Of a DNA stretch of 18,226 nt, positions 7,062 through 13,638 are shown in pieces. The notes under the pieces were generated by a model. It made no database searches. It was not told where the DNA came from and saw nothing but the letters and a program-made list of their open reading frames with translations. How positions within the stretch are numbered: the stretch's first letter is position 1; every line of letters starts with the position of its first letter. Origin of the DNA: an uncultured Porphyromonadaceae bacterium (GTDB lineage Bacteria; Bacteroidota; Bacteroidia; Bacteroidales; Muribaculaceae); the NCBI GenBank assembly GCA_900549445.1, contig UROS01000029.1, positions 1-18,226 on the forward strand, written 5' to 3'. Made by a program: the position numbers and the translations under genes.

Positions 7062-7772
7062 ATGCGCTCTAAATTCAAACGTGTGCTGCTCAAACTCAGC
7101 GGAGAGTCGCTGATGGGCAGCCAGGGGTACGGAATAGATACCCAGCGGCTGGGCGAATATGCCGAGCAGATAGCCCAGATGGTAAACGAAGGCGTCGAGG
7201 TTGCCATAGTAATCGGCGGCGGCAACATTTTCCGCGGTCTCAAGGGAGCCTCGCAGGGTTTCGACCGTGTGACGGGCGATCAGATGGGTATGCTCGCCAC
7301 CGTCATCAATTCTCTCGCCCTCTGTTCGGCTCTTGAGTCGATCGGGCAGCCCGCAAGGGTGTTTACGGCGCTCAACATGTATCCGATCGGCGAATATTAT
7401 TCCAACCGCAAGGCTATCGAGGCGCTTGAGCGCGGTGAGGTTGCCATAATGTCGGGCGGCACAGGCTGCCCCTTCTTCACCACCGATACCGGGAGCGCCC
7501 TGCGCGGCGTAGAGGTGAAGGCCGACGTGATGCTCAAAGGAACCCGCGTTGACGGCATCTACACCGCCGATCCGGAGAAGGATCCCACCGCGACGAAGTT
7601 TGACGAAATCACCTACGACGAAATCTATAACCGCGGGCTGAAGGTGATGGATCTCACCGCTACCGCTCTCTGCAAAGAGAACAATCTCCCGATCATCGTC
7701 TTCAACATGGACAAGAAGGGAAATCTCGCCAAGGTGATTGCCGGCGAGCCCATCGGCACGTACGTATATTAA
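7062..7772 (+). CDS. pyrH: UMP kinase
   Basis: 236 residues from the ATG at 7062, close to the family's usual 235-245. It phosphorylates UMP to UDP with ATP in pyrimidine nucleotide synthesis, as a cytosolic hexamer of the amino-acid-kinase fold. Visible signatures are the phosphate-binding KLSGESLMG (11-19), the IGGGNIFRG glycine loop, the DRVTGDQMGMLATVINSLAL helix, the GGTGCPFFTTDTGSALR UMP/acceptor region, and KGTRVDGIYTADPEKDP typical of bacterial UMP kinases. The frr gene follows 23 bp downstream, a widely conserved pairing. Promoter and terminator bracket the two genes. Confidence 0.98.
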   Translation: MRSKFKRVLLKLSGESLMGSQGYGIDTQRLGEYAEQIAQMVNEGVEVAIVIGGGNIFRGLKGASQGFDRVTGDQMGMLATVINSLALCSALESIGQPARVFTALNMYPIGEYYSNRKAIEALERGEVAIMSGGTGCPFFTTDTGSALRGVEVKADVMLKGTRVDGIYTADPEKDPTATKFDEITYDEIYNRGLKVMDLTATALCKENNLPIIVFNMDKKGNLAKVIAGEPIGTYVY

Positions 7773-7795
7773 AAACATAAAAACCACATAAAATA

Positions 7796-8353
7796 ATGGA
7801 CGTAAAAGATTACATAGCTCCGGCGGAGGAAAAGATGATACTCGCCGTTGAGTATCTCGACGAATCGCTGGCACACATCCGCGCTGGCAAGGCGAACCCC
7901 AAAATCCTCGACGGCATCCGCGTGGACTATTACGGGAGCGCCACCCCCATAGGTCAGGTGGCCAACGTGTCGGTGCCCGACGCCCGCACCATCACCATCA
8001 CTCCCTGGGAGAAGCAGATGTTTAAGGAAATCGAGAAGGCCATCATCAACTCCGAACTCGGAATCACTCCCGAGAACAACGGCGAGGTGATCCGCATCTC
8101 GATTCCGCCGCTCACCGAGGAACGCCGCAAGGCGCTGGTGAAGCAGTCGAAGGCAGAGGCCGAGCAGGCGAAGGTGTCGGTGCGCAACGCCCGCCGTGAC
8201 GCCATAGAGGGGCTTAAGAAGGCCATCAAGCAGGGACTGAGCGAGGACGTTGAGAAAGACGGCGAGGCTTCGGTTCAGAAACTCCACGACAAGTACCTGA
8301 AAAAAATCGACGAGCTCTTCGCCGCAAAGGAGAAAGAAATCCTCACGGTCTGA
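7796..8353 (+). CDS. frr: Ribosome-recycling factor
   Basis: 185 residues, the standard length. With EF-G it splits post-termination ribosomes into subunits. Typical features are LAHIRAGKANPKILDGIRVDYYG (start of the long-helix domain, with the conserved Arg), TPIGQVANVSVPDARTITI (domain II), IISIPPLTEERR-like IRISIPPLTEERRKALV, and a C-terminal three-helix-bundle strand rich in Lys/Glu. It is co-transcribed with pyrH and followed 27 bp later by a strong terminator. Nothing is missing or unusual. Confidence 0.98.
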   Translation: MDVKDYIAPAEEKMILAVEYLDESLAHIRAGKANPKILDGIRVDYYGSATPIGQVANVSVPDARTITITPWEKQMFKEIEKAIINSELGITPENNGEVIRISIPPLTEERRKALVKQSKAEAEQAKVSVRNARRDAIEGLKKAIKQGLSEDVEKDGEASVQKLHDKYLKKIDELFAAKEKEILTV

Positions 8354-8380
8354 TCACCGGTTTCATTTTAACCCATCAAG

Positions 8381-8413
8381 GCGGGGGCGGAAATTTTTCC
8401 GCTCCCGCTTTTT
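8381..8413 (+). terminator. Rho-independent terminator after frr
   Basis: Arms 8381-8393 (GCGGGGGCGGAAA) and 8396-8408 pair over 13 positions, with one G-T wobble, followed by TTTTT, GC and another TTTTT. It ends the pyrH-frr unit. Confidence 0.92.
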
Positions 8414-8420
8414 GCTTTTT

Positions 8421-8640
8421 GTCGACCGGGAGGGTAGGGGAGACGTGTGGCGGCGAACTGAAAAAAGAACCCTCCGAGACTGGAATTTTCCCGACCGATT
8501 TCACGGATTTTCCGGAATTTTAAAATCTCAGAGCGTTAAATTGCTTCAAAATCGGGGGTAAGGTTCGGAAAGTCACCGCGTTACGGTCGGTTTTGCATAT
8601 TCCGGGAAATGCGCCGGAAAAATCGCTCCGCGGAGTATGA
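8421..8640. other. Non-coding spacer between the frr terminator and the ybeY promoter
   Basis: About 220 bp with no ORF of note on either strand, no complete promoter and no recognised RNA. It contains several short purine-rich and CCGG/TTCCGG-like segments and one weak GATTTT/AAAATC inverted repeat (8512-8533 region). Confidence 0.5.
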
Positions 8641-8649
8641 AGCGATTTT
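8619..8649. promoter_or_regulatory. 9-bp perfect inverted repeat at the -33 region of the ybeY promoter
   Basis: AAAATCGCT (8619-8627) and AGCGATTTT (8641-8649) flank a 13-bp GC-rich centre and end 13 bp before the -7 box, overlapping where the -33 element should be. It may be an operator. On the minus strand the hairpin is followed by only a short T run. Confidence 0.4.
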
Positions 8650-8662
8650 ATAAAAAAATCAG

Positions 8663-8670
8663 TATCTTTG
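8663..8670 (+). promoter_or_regulatory. ybeY-mnmG promoter, -7 box TATCTTTG
   Basis: TATCTTTG matches TAnnTTTG, 19 bp before the ybeY ATG, so the leader would be short (about 12 nt). No clear TTTG is found 19-21 bp upstream, so the -33 element is weak or replaced by an activator. Confidence 0.6.
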
Positions 8671-8689
8671 TGAGTAATATCTTTTCCCG

Positions 8690-9130
8690 ATGACGATGAA
8701 CAAGATAGAATGGATCGCCGATGGCGCCACCGCGCTCCCGGCGTTGAACTATGAGCGCTTGCAGAGTTGGGTCGGCAAGGTTGCCGGCGCCCACGGCCGT
8801 ATTCTCGGACCGCTCGTCTACATTTTTTGCGACGATAATAAAATACTCGAGGTGAACCGGCAATTTCTGAACCACGATTATTTCACCGACATCATTACTT
8901 TTGACTATTCGCGCGGCAAACTTATTTCGGGCGACATGTTTATTTCGCTCGATACCGTGGCCTCCAACGCCGAAACTGTAGGCGCAACCTATGGCCGCGA
9001 ATTACTCAGGGTAATAATCCACGGTGTGCTTCACCTTTGCGGCATAAACGACAAAGGGCCCGGAGAGCGCGAGATCATGGAGGCGGAAGAAGATGCCGCT
9101 CTCGCTGTCTACGATGAACTAAATGATTGA
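8690..9130 (+). CDS. ybeY: Endoribonuclease YbeY (16S rRNA 3'-end maturation, ribosome quality control)
   Basis: 146 residues, normal for the family. A second ATG (8696) two codons in is an equally possible start. The metal-site segment is HGVLHLCGINDKGPGEREIM: the first two His of the family HGxLHLxGYDH motif are kept, and Asp replaces the third His. The same GINDKGPGEREIM wording is, as I recall, usual in Bacteroidetes YbeY, so the protein is unlikely to be dead. Other family features are the IFCDDNKILEVNRQFLNHDYFTDIITFDY block and SGDMFISLDTV. It acts in the cytosol on rRNA. mnmG follows 15 bp later, so the two are probably co-transcribed. Confidence 0.95.
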   Translation: MTMNKIEWIADGATALPALNYERLQSWVGKVAGAHGRILGPLVYIFCDDNKILEVNRQFLNHDYFTDIITFDYSRGKLISGDMFISLDTVASNAETVGATYGRELLRVIIHGVLHLCGINDKGPGEREIMEAEEDAALAVYDELND

Positions 9131-9145
9131 TTACCAATAGTTAGT

Positions 9146-11029
9146 ATGAAATTTGATTATGATGTTATAGTAATCGGTGCCGGTCATGCCGGCTGCGAGG
9201 CGGCCTCCGCGTCGGCCCGGCTCGGCGCGCAGACCCTGCTGATTACCATCGACATGAACAAGATAGCGCAGATGAGCTGTAATCCGGCCGTGGGCGGAAT
9301 CGCCAAAGGTCAGATTGTGCGTGAAATCGACGCATTGGGCGGAATGACGGGAATTGTCACCGACACCACCGCCATACAGTTCCGCATGCTCAACCGCTCG
9401 AAAGGGCCTGCAATGTGGAGTCCGCGCGCCCAGAGCGACCGCATGGCGTTCAGCCTATGCTGGCGCGGGATGCTCGAGAACATCCCCGGCCTGTCGATGT
9501 GGCAGGACTCAGTGACGTCGCTTCTGTTTGACGGTGAAGGGCGGCTCGCGGGAGTGAAAACCGCTCTCGGGGTGGAGTTTCACGCCAAAGCGGTGATTCT
9601 GACCGCCGGTACGTTTCTCAACGGACTCATGCACACCGGGCGCGTTCAGCTGCCGGGGGGCCGCACCGCCGAGCCGGCAGCCCATGGCTTAACCGAGCAG
9701 CTGCGCGACATGGGCTTCGCCACCGACCGCATGAAAACGGGCACCCCCGTCCGCATCGACGGCCGTACAGTCCATTGGGAACTCACGACTCTGCAGGAAG
9801 GGGAAGACGATTTCCATAAATTCTCTTATCTGCCGCGGGTGAAGCGGCGGCTGCGCCAGCGTCCGTGCCACACCGTGTGGACATCGCCCGAAACCCACGA
9901 GATTCTCCGCGCCGGACTGCCGGACTCGCCCCTTTACAACGGCCAGATTCAGAGCATCGGGCCGCGCTATTGCCCGAGTATCGAGACAAAAATCGTCACG
10001 TTCGCCGACAAGAACGAGCATCAGCTCTTTCTCGAGCCGGAGGGGGAGACCACTCAGGAATACTATCTCAACGGCTTCTCGTCGTCGCTGCCGATCGACG
10101 TACAGTTCCGCGCTCTCGAAACCATTCCGGCGCTGAAAGACGTGCAGCTCTACCGTCCGGGATATGCCATAGAATACGACTTTTTCGACCCGACCCAGCT
10201 CCATCACACACTGGAAACGAAGCTCGTGGAAGGGCTGTTTTTCGCCGGACAGGTTAACGGCACCACCGGCTACGAGGAGGCTGCCGGACAGGGTCTGGTA
10301 GCCGGCATAAACGCCGCTCTGAAGGTTAAGGGGCGCGAGCCTTTCGTGCTTGCCCGCGACGAGGCATACATCGGCGTGCTTATCGACGACCTCGTTACGA
10401 AAGGGGTCGACGAGCCCTACCGTATGTTTACCTCGCGCGCCGAATACCGCATATTGCTGCGGCAGGACGACGCCGATATGCGTCTCACTCCGCGCGGGCG
10501 CGAAATCGGACTCGTTGACGACGAGCGCTGGAATCTCATGCAGTCGAAACTTGCGCAACGCAATGCCCTGATGGACTTCTGCCGCGAATTTTCAGTCAGG
10601 GCCGCACTCATAAACCCCGCTCTCGAACGCCTCGGTGAGCAGCCTCTGAAACAAGGCGTGAAACTTATTGATCTCGTGCTGCGTCCGCGCCTGGGCATTG
10701 TGTCGCTTGCGGAAATCGTGGAGCCCCTGCAGCGCTTTATCGACGAAAACATCGAGGCCGAACGCCGCGAGGAGATAATCGAGGCCGCCGAGATACTGAT
10801 GAAATACAGCGGCTACATAGACCGCGAGCGGTTGATAGCTGACAAAATCCACCGTCTGGAAAGCATACGTCTCAGGGGAAAGATCGACTACGCTTCGGTC
10901 AAAGCCCTCTCTACCGAGGCGCGCCAGAAGCTGGCAAAAATCGACCCCGAGACGGTAGCGCAAGCGTCGCGCATCCCGGGGATCTCCCCGGCCGACGTGA
11001 ATATTCTCCTGTTGTTGCTCGGTCGCTGA
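9146..11029 (+). CDS. mnmG: tRNA uridine-5-carboxymethylaminomethyl modification enzyme MnmG
   Basis: 627 residues, full length. With MnmE it installs the (carboxymethyl)aminomethyl group at U34 of certain tRNAs, using FAD, NADH and folate-derived carbon. The N-terminal FAD-binding site is VIVIGAGHAGCEAA (7-20). Cys45 in MSCNPAVGG and Cys276 in RYCPSIETKI correspond to the two conserved functional cysteines. GTPVRIDGRTVHW, PGYAIEYDFFDP, GQVNGTTGYEEAAGQGLVAG and FTSRAEYRILLRQDDAD are all intact, as is the helical C-terminal domain (about 550-627) for MnmE and tRNA. It sits downstream of ybeY and immediately before a parS-like site; gidA/mnmG often lies near the origin in bacteria, but no origin genes are in this window. 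Confidence 0.98.
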   Translation: MKFDYDVIVIGAGHAGCEAASASARLGAQTLLITIDMNKIAQMSCNPAVGGIAKGQIVREIDALGGMTGIVTDTTAIQFRMLNRSKGPAMWSPRAQSDRMAFSLCWRGMLENIPGLSMWQDSVTSLLFDGEGRLAGVKTALGVEFHAKAVILTAGTFLNGLMHTGRVQLPGGRTAEPAAHGLTEQLRDMGFATDRMKTGTPVRIDGRTVHWELTTLQEGEDDFHKFSYLPRVKRRLRQRPCHTVWTSPETHEILRAGLPDSPLYNGQIQSIGPRYCPSIETKIVTFADKNEHQLFLEPEGETTQEYYLNGFSSSLPIDVQFRALETIPALKDVQLYRPGYAIEYDFFDPTQLHHTLETKLVEGLFFAGQVNGTTGYEEAAGQGLVAGINAALKVKGREPFVLARDEAYIGVLIDDLVTKGVDEPYRMFTSRAEYRILLRQDDADMRLTPRGREIGLVDDERWNLMQSKLAQRNALMDFCREFSVRAALINPALERLGEQPLKQGVKLIDLVLRPRLGIVSLAEIVEPLQRFIDENIEAERREEIIEAAEILMKYSGYIDRERLIADKIHRLESIRLRGKIDYASVKALSTEARQKLAKIDPETVAQASRIPGISPADVNILLLLLGR

Positions 11030-11033
11030 AAAA

Positions 11034-11049
11034 TGTTCCACGTGGAACA
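11034..11049. promoter_or_regulatory. parS-like centromere site (perfect 16-bp palindrome)
   Basis: TGTTCCACGTGGAACA is perfectly self-complementary and matches the widespread chromosomal parS pattern TGTTnCACGTGnAACA bound by ParB/Spo0J. It begins 5 bp after the mnmG stop and is the only copy I see in the window. With no T tract after it, an mRNA hairpin or terminator role is less likely. A parS site would suggest an origin-proximal location. Confidence 0.8.
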
Positions 11050-11091
11050 ATCAACCCTTTTTGAATCTCATTTATAACTGTTTATAGCAAT

Positions 11092-11610
11092 ATGGAATAC
11101 CTCAAATCAAGAATCCGCGACGTGATCGACTTCCCGAAGAAGGGCGTCGTGTTCAAAGATCTAACTACCTTGTTCAAGGATCCCCGCGGCCTTCATATTA
11201 TCGGCTGGGATCTTTCGCAACTTTATCGCGACAAAGGCGTTACTAAGGTAATAGGCATAGAGTCGCGCGGCTTCATCGGCGGCTCCATTCTCGCCTTCGA
11301 ACTCGGCGCAGGTTTCGTGCCCGCACGCAAACCCGGCAAACTCCCCGCCGACACTATAAAGATTGACTATGCCAAGGAGTACGGCCGCGACACCATCGAA
11401 ATTCACCGCGATGCCATCGGCCCCGACGATATCGTGGTCATCCACGATGACGTGCTCGCCACCGGAGGCACCATGGCCGCCGCCTACGAGCTCGTGAAGT
11501 CGATGAATCCGAAGAAAATCTACATCAACTTCATTATAGAAATCTCCGCGCTCAACGGCCGCGCCAACCTCCCCGCCGAAGCAGAGGTATCGTCGCTTAT
11601 CACCTACTGA
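11092..11610 (+). CDS. apt: Adenine phosphoribosyltransferase
   Basis: 172 residues, usual size. It makes AMP from adenine and PRPP in purine salvage, in the cytosol as a dimer. The N-terminal IRDVIDFPKKGVVFKDLTTLFKDP, the IGIESRGFIGG block and the RKPGKLP loop are family hallmarks. The PRPP-binding loop is VIHDDVLATGGTMAAA (about 116-131), with the acidic pair followed by the TGGT turn. No promoter of full consensus is seen in the 42 bp after the parS-like site. A long hairpin follows before uvrC. Confidence 0.97.
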   Translation: MEYLKSRIRDVIDFPKKGVVFKDLTTLFKDPRGLHIIGWDLSQLYRDKGVTKVIGIESRGFIGGSILAFELGAGFVPARKPGKLPADTIKIDYAKEYGRDTIEIHRDAIGPDDIVVIHDDVLATGGTMAAAYELVKSMNPKKIYINFIIEISALNGRANLPAEAEVSSLITY

Positions 11611-11622
11611 TACCCCCTCGGA

Positions 11623-11662
11623 AAGCAGGTAGGGGCGCTATATTTAGCGCCCCTACCTGCTT
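11623..11662. other. Long perfect hairpin between apt and uvrC
   Basis: Arms 11623-11639 and 11646-11662 pair at all 17 positions around the loop ATATTT. The core is AGCAGGTAGGGGCGCT. No T tract follows directly on either strand (TTATCG on plus, TTTCC on minus); the nearest T5 on plus is about 12 bp on. It could be a weak terminator or attenuator before uvrC, or a small palindromic repeat element dispersed in the genome. Confidence 0.75.
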
Positions 11663-11691
11663 ATCGCACCGTTAGCGTTTTTATAGACAAT

Positions 11692-13518
11692 ATGGCCAGA
11701 CACGACAAATCGCCCGAACTGAAAGAGAAAATCGCAATCCTGCCAACCACCCCCGGAGTGTATATGTACTACGACGCCGAGGGCACGGTAATCTACGTTG
11801 GTAAGGCGAAAAACCTCAAGCGCCGTGTGTCGTCGTACTTCAACCGTACCCACGACCGCCTGCGCACCAACCTCCTGGTTCGTGCCATCCGCGATATGAG
11901 CTACATCGTGGTTCCCACGGAGCAGGATGCGCTCAATCTCGAATCGTCGATGATAAAGGCGTATCAGCCGCGCTACAACGTGCTGCTGAAGGACGATAAA
12001 TCGTATCCCTGGATCGTTGTCACCAACGAGCCGTTTCCCCGCGTGTTCATGACCCGCCAGAAGGTGAAAGACGGGTCGAAATATTTCGGGCCTTACAGCG
12101 ACGCCGCCGTGGCGCGCACGACCCTCGACCTTATCCGCAGCCTGTATCCCACGCGCTCTTGCCGCCATCTGATTACCCCCGACTACGTTGAGAAAGGCAA
12201 AGGACGCCTCTGCCTCGACTATCATCTGAAACGCTGTCAGGGACCCTGTGTCGGAAAGGTATCGCGGGAGGAATACATGAAGCGCATAGACCGTATAAAA
12301 TGCATTTTGCGCGGCGACACGTCTGAACTGCTCGATTATCTCCGCTCCGAGATGGAGCGCCTCTCCGCCGAACTGCGTTTCGAAGAGGCCCAGGAGCTGA
12401 AGATGCAGTACGTGACAGTGGAGCGCTACCAGGCGAAGAGCGTAATCGTCAGCCCCACGATAGAGGATGTCGACGTGTTCGGCATCGACCAGAAAGAGGG
12501 CGACGACGATGTGTTCATCAACTACATGCACGTGCGCCGCGGAGCCGTGGTGCGCAGCCTCACCCTCGAGTTCAAACGCCGGCTCGACGAGCAGCCGGCG
12601 CAGATTCTCGCCTACGCCATGACGGAGATTGCCGAGCGGCTCGGCGCGGTGTATTCCGAGGTAATTGTGGCCGAGGAACCCGACGTGGAGATGGCCGACG
12701 TACGCTTCACCATCCCTAAGCGCGGCGACAAGGCGAAACTTCTCGAAGTGTCGGAACGGAATGCCCGGCAGCACCGCCTCGACATTATCAACCCCCGCGA
12801 GCGGCGCGATCCGGAGGCACGTACGGAACGCATCCTCGAGCGCATGAAGCAGGACTTCCGGCTGAGCGAGCTGCCGCGCCATATAGAATGCTTCGACAAC
12901 TCGAATATCCAGGGCACGAACCCGGTGGCGTCGTGCGTAGTGTTCCGCGACGCCCGTCCGTCGAAAAAAGACTACCGCCATTTCAATATAAAAACGGTGG
13001 TCGGCCCCGACGATTTCGCCTCGATGAAAGAAGTGCTCACCCGCCGCTACACCCGGCTGATGGAAGAGGGCGAGGAGCTCCCGCAGCTCATAGTGGTCGA
13101 CGGCGGCAAGGGGCAGCTTTCCGCCGCCGTGGAGGCGCTCGACGAGATGGGGCTGCGCGGAAAAATCGCCGTGGTAGGCATTGCCAAGCGTCTTGAGGAA
13201 ATCTATTTCCCGGGCGACAGCATCCCCCTCTATATCGACAAGACGAGCGAGTCGCTGAAGGTGGTGCAGCACCTGCGCGACGAGGCTCACCGCTTCGGTA
13301 TCACCCATCACCGCAACCGCCGCAGCAAGGGTCAGACAGTGTCGGCGCTCGATTCCATAAAGGGCGTCGGCGAAAAGACCCGCGTGGCGCTCCTCGCGAA
13401 ATTCAAGAGCCTGAAGCGTATCCGCGAAGCCGATCTCGAGACTCTTGCCGACGTTGTGGGGCCCTCGCGCGCCTCGGTGGTCTACAATGCGCTCCATGAC
13501 GATGATGCTGTCGAGTAA
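11692..13518 (+). CDS. uvrC: Excinuclease ABC subunit C
   Basis: 608 residues, full length. In nucleotide-excision repair it is recruited by UvrB to the lesion and makes the two incisions. Domains in order: GIY-YIG nuclease for the 3' cut (GVYMYYDAEGTVIYVGKAKNLKRR, about 22-45); a Cys cluster region (CRHL, CLDYHLKRCQGPCVG); the UVR motif that binds UvrB (LRFEEAQELKMQY, around 230); the RNase H-like nuclease for the 5' cut, with Asp402 in ECFDNSNIQG; and C-terminal helix-hairpin-helix motifs (LDSIKGVGEKTRVALLAKF, then DVVGPSRASVVYNAL). All key residues are present. It is bounded by the apt hairpin upstream and a terminator downstream. A 614-codon antisense frame over the same DNA is a coding shadow. 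Confidence 0.98.
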   Translation: MARHDKSPELKEKIAILPTTPGVYMYYDAEGTVIYVGKAKNLKRRVSSYFNRTHDRLRTNLLVRAIRDMSYIVVPTEQDALNLESSMIKAYQPRYNVLLKDDKSYPWIVVTNEPFPRVFMTRQKVKDGSKYFGPYSDAAVARTTLDLIRSLYPTRSCRHLITPDYVEKGKGRLCLDYHLKRCQGPCVGKVSREEYMKRIDRIKCILRGDTSELLDYLRSEMERLSAELRFEEAQELKMQYVTVERYQAKSVIVSPTIEDVDVFGIDQKEGDDDVFINYMHVRRGAVVRSLTLEFKRRLDEQPAQILAYAMTEIAERLGAVYSEVIVAEEPDVEMADVRFTIPKRGDKAKLLEVSERNARQHRLDIINPRERRDPEARTERILERMKQDFRLSELPRHIECFDNSNIQGTNPVASCVVFRDARPSKKDYRHFNIKTVVGPDDFASMKEVLTRRYTRLMEEGEELPQLIVVDGGKGQLSAAVEALDEMGLRGKIAVVGIAKRLEEIYFPGDSIPLYIDKTSESLKVVQHLRDEAHRFGITHHRNRRSKGQTVSALDSIKGVGEKTRVALLAKFKSLKRIREADLETLADVVGPSRASVVYNALHDDDAVE

Positions 13519-13540
13519 TCACTTGAAAATCAACGATATA

Positions 13541-13573
13541 GTGTCTGGAGAGTGCTCCAGGTGCGGTTTTTTT
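13541..13573 (+). terminator. Rho-independent terminator after uvrC
   Basis: CTGGAG/CTCCAG arms (13545-13550, 13555-13560) around AGTG extend outward by a G-C and three G-T pairs. GG and seven T (13567-13573) follow. It precedes the metG promoter. Confidence 0.75.
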
Positions 13574-13606
13574 CGCTTTAAATGAGGATTTTAGGCGGTT
13601 ATGTTG

Positions 13607-13614
13607 TAATTTTG
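13607..13614 (+). promoter_or_regulatory. metG promoter, -7 box TAATTTTG
   Basis: TAATTTTG matches TAnnTTTG, 25 bp before the ATG at 13639. No TTTG is present at -33; TTTA near 13577-13580 is the closest. The box lies inside the extended frame that begins at 13582, supporting 13639 as the true start. Confidence 0.65.
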
Positions 13615-13638
13615 CAGAAAAGAACAAGAAAACAGTCA

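Noticed and set aside
7044..7874. Long minus-strand frame across pyrH, and similar ones across frr, mnmG, metG and ansA
   Set aside because: All are reverse-complement shadows of well-recognised genes, with no start context or family resemblance.
11653..13497. A 614-codon open frame on the minus strand covering almost all of uvrC
   Set aside because: It lies exactly antisense to an intact uvrC with all catalytic motifs, has a His/Val/Ala-rich composition typical of reverse reads of GC-rich codons, and resembles no protein family.
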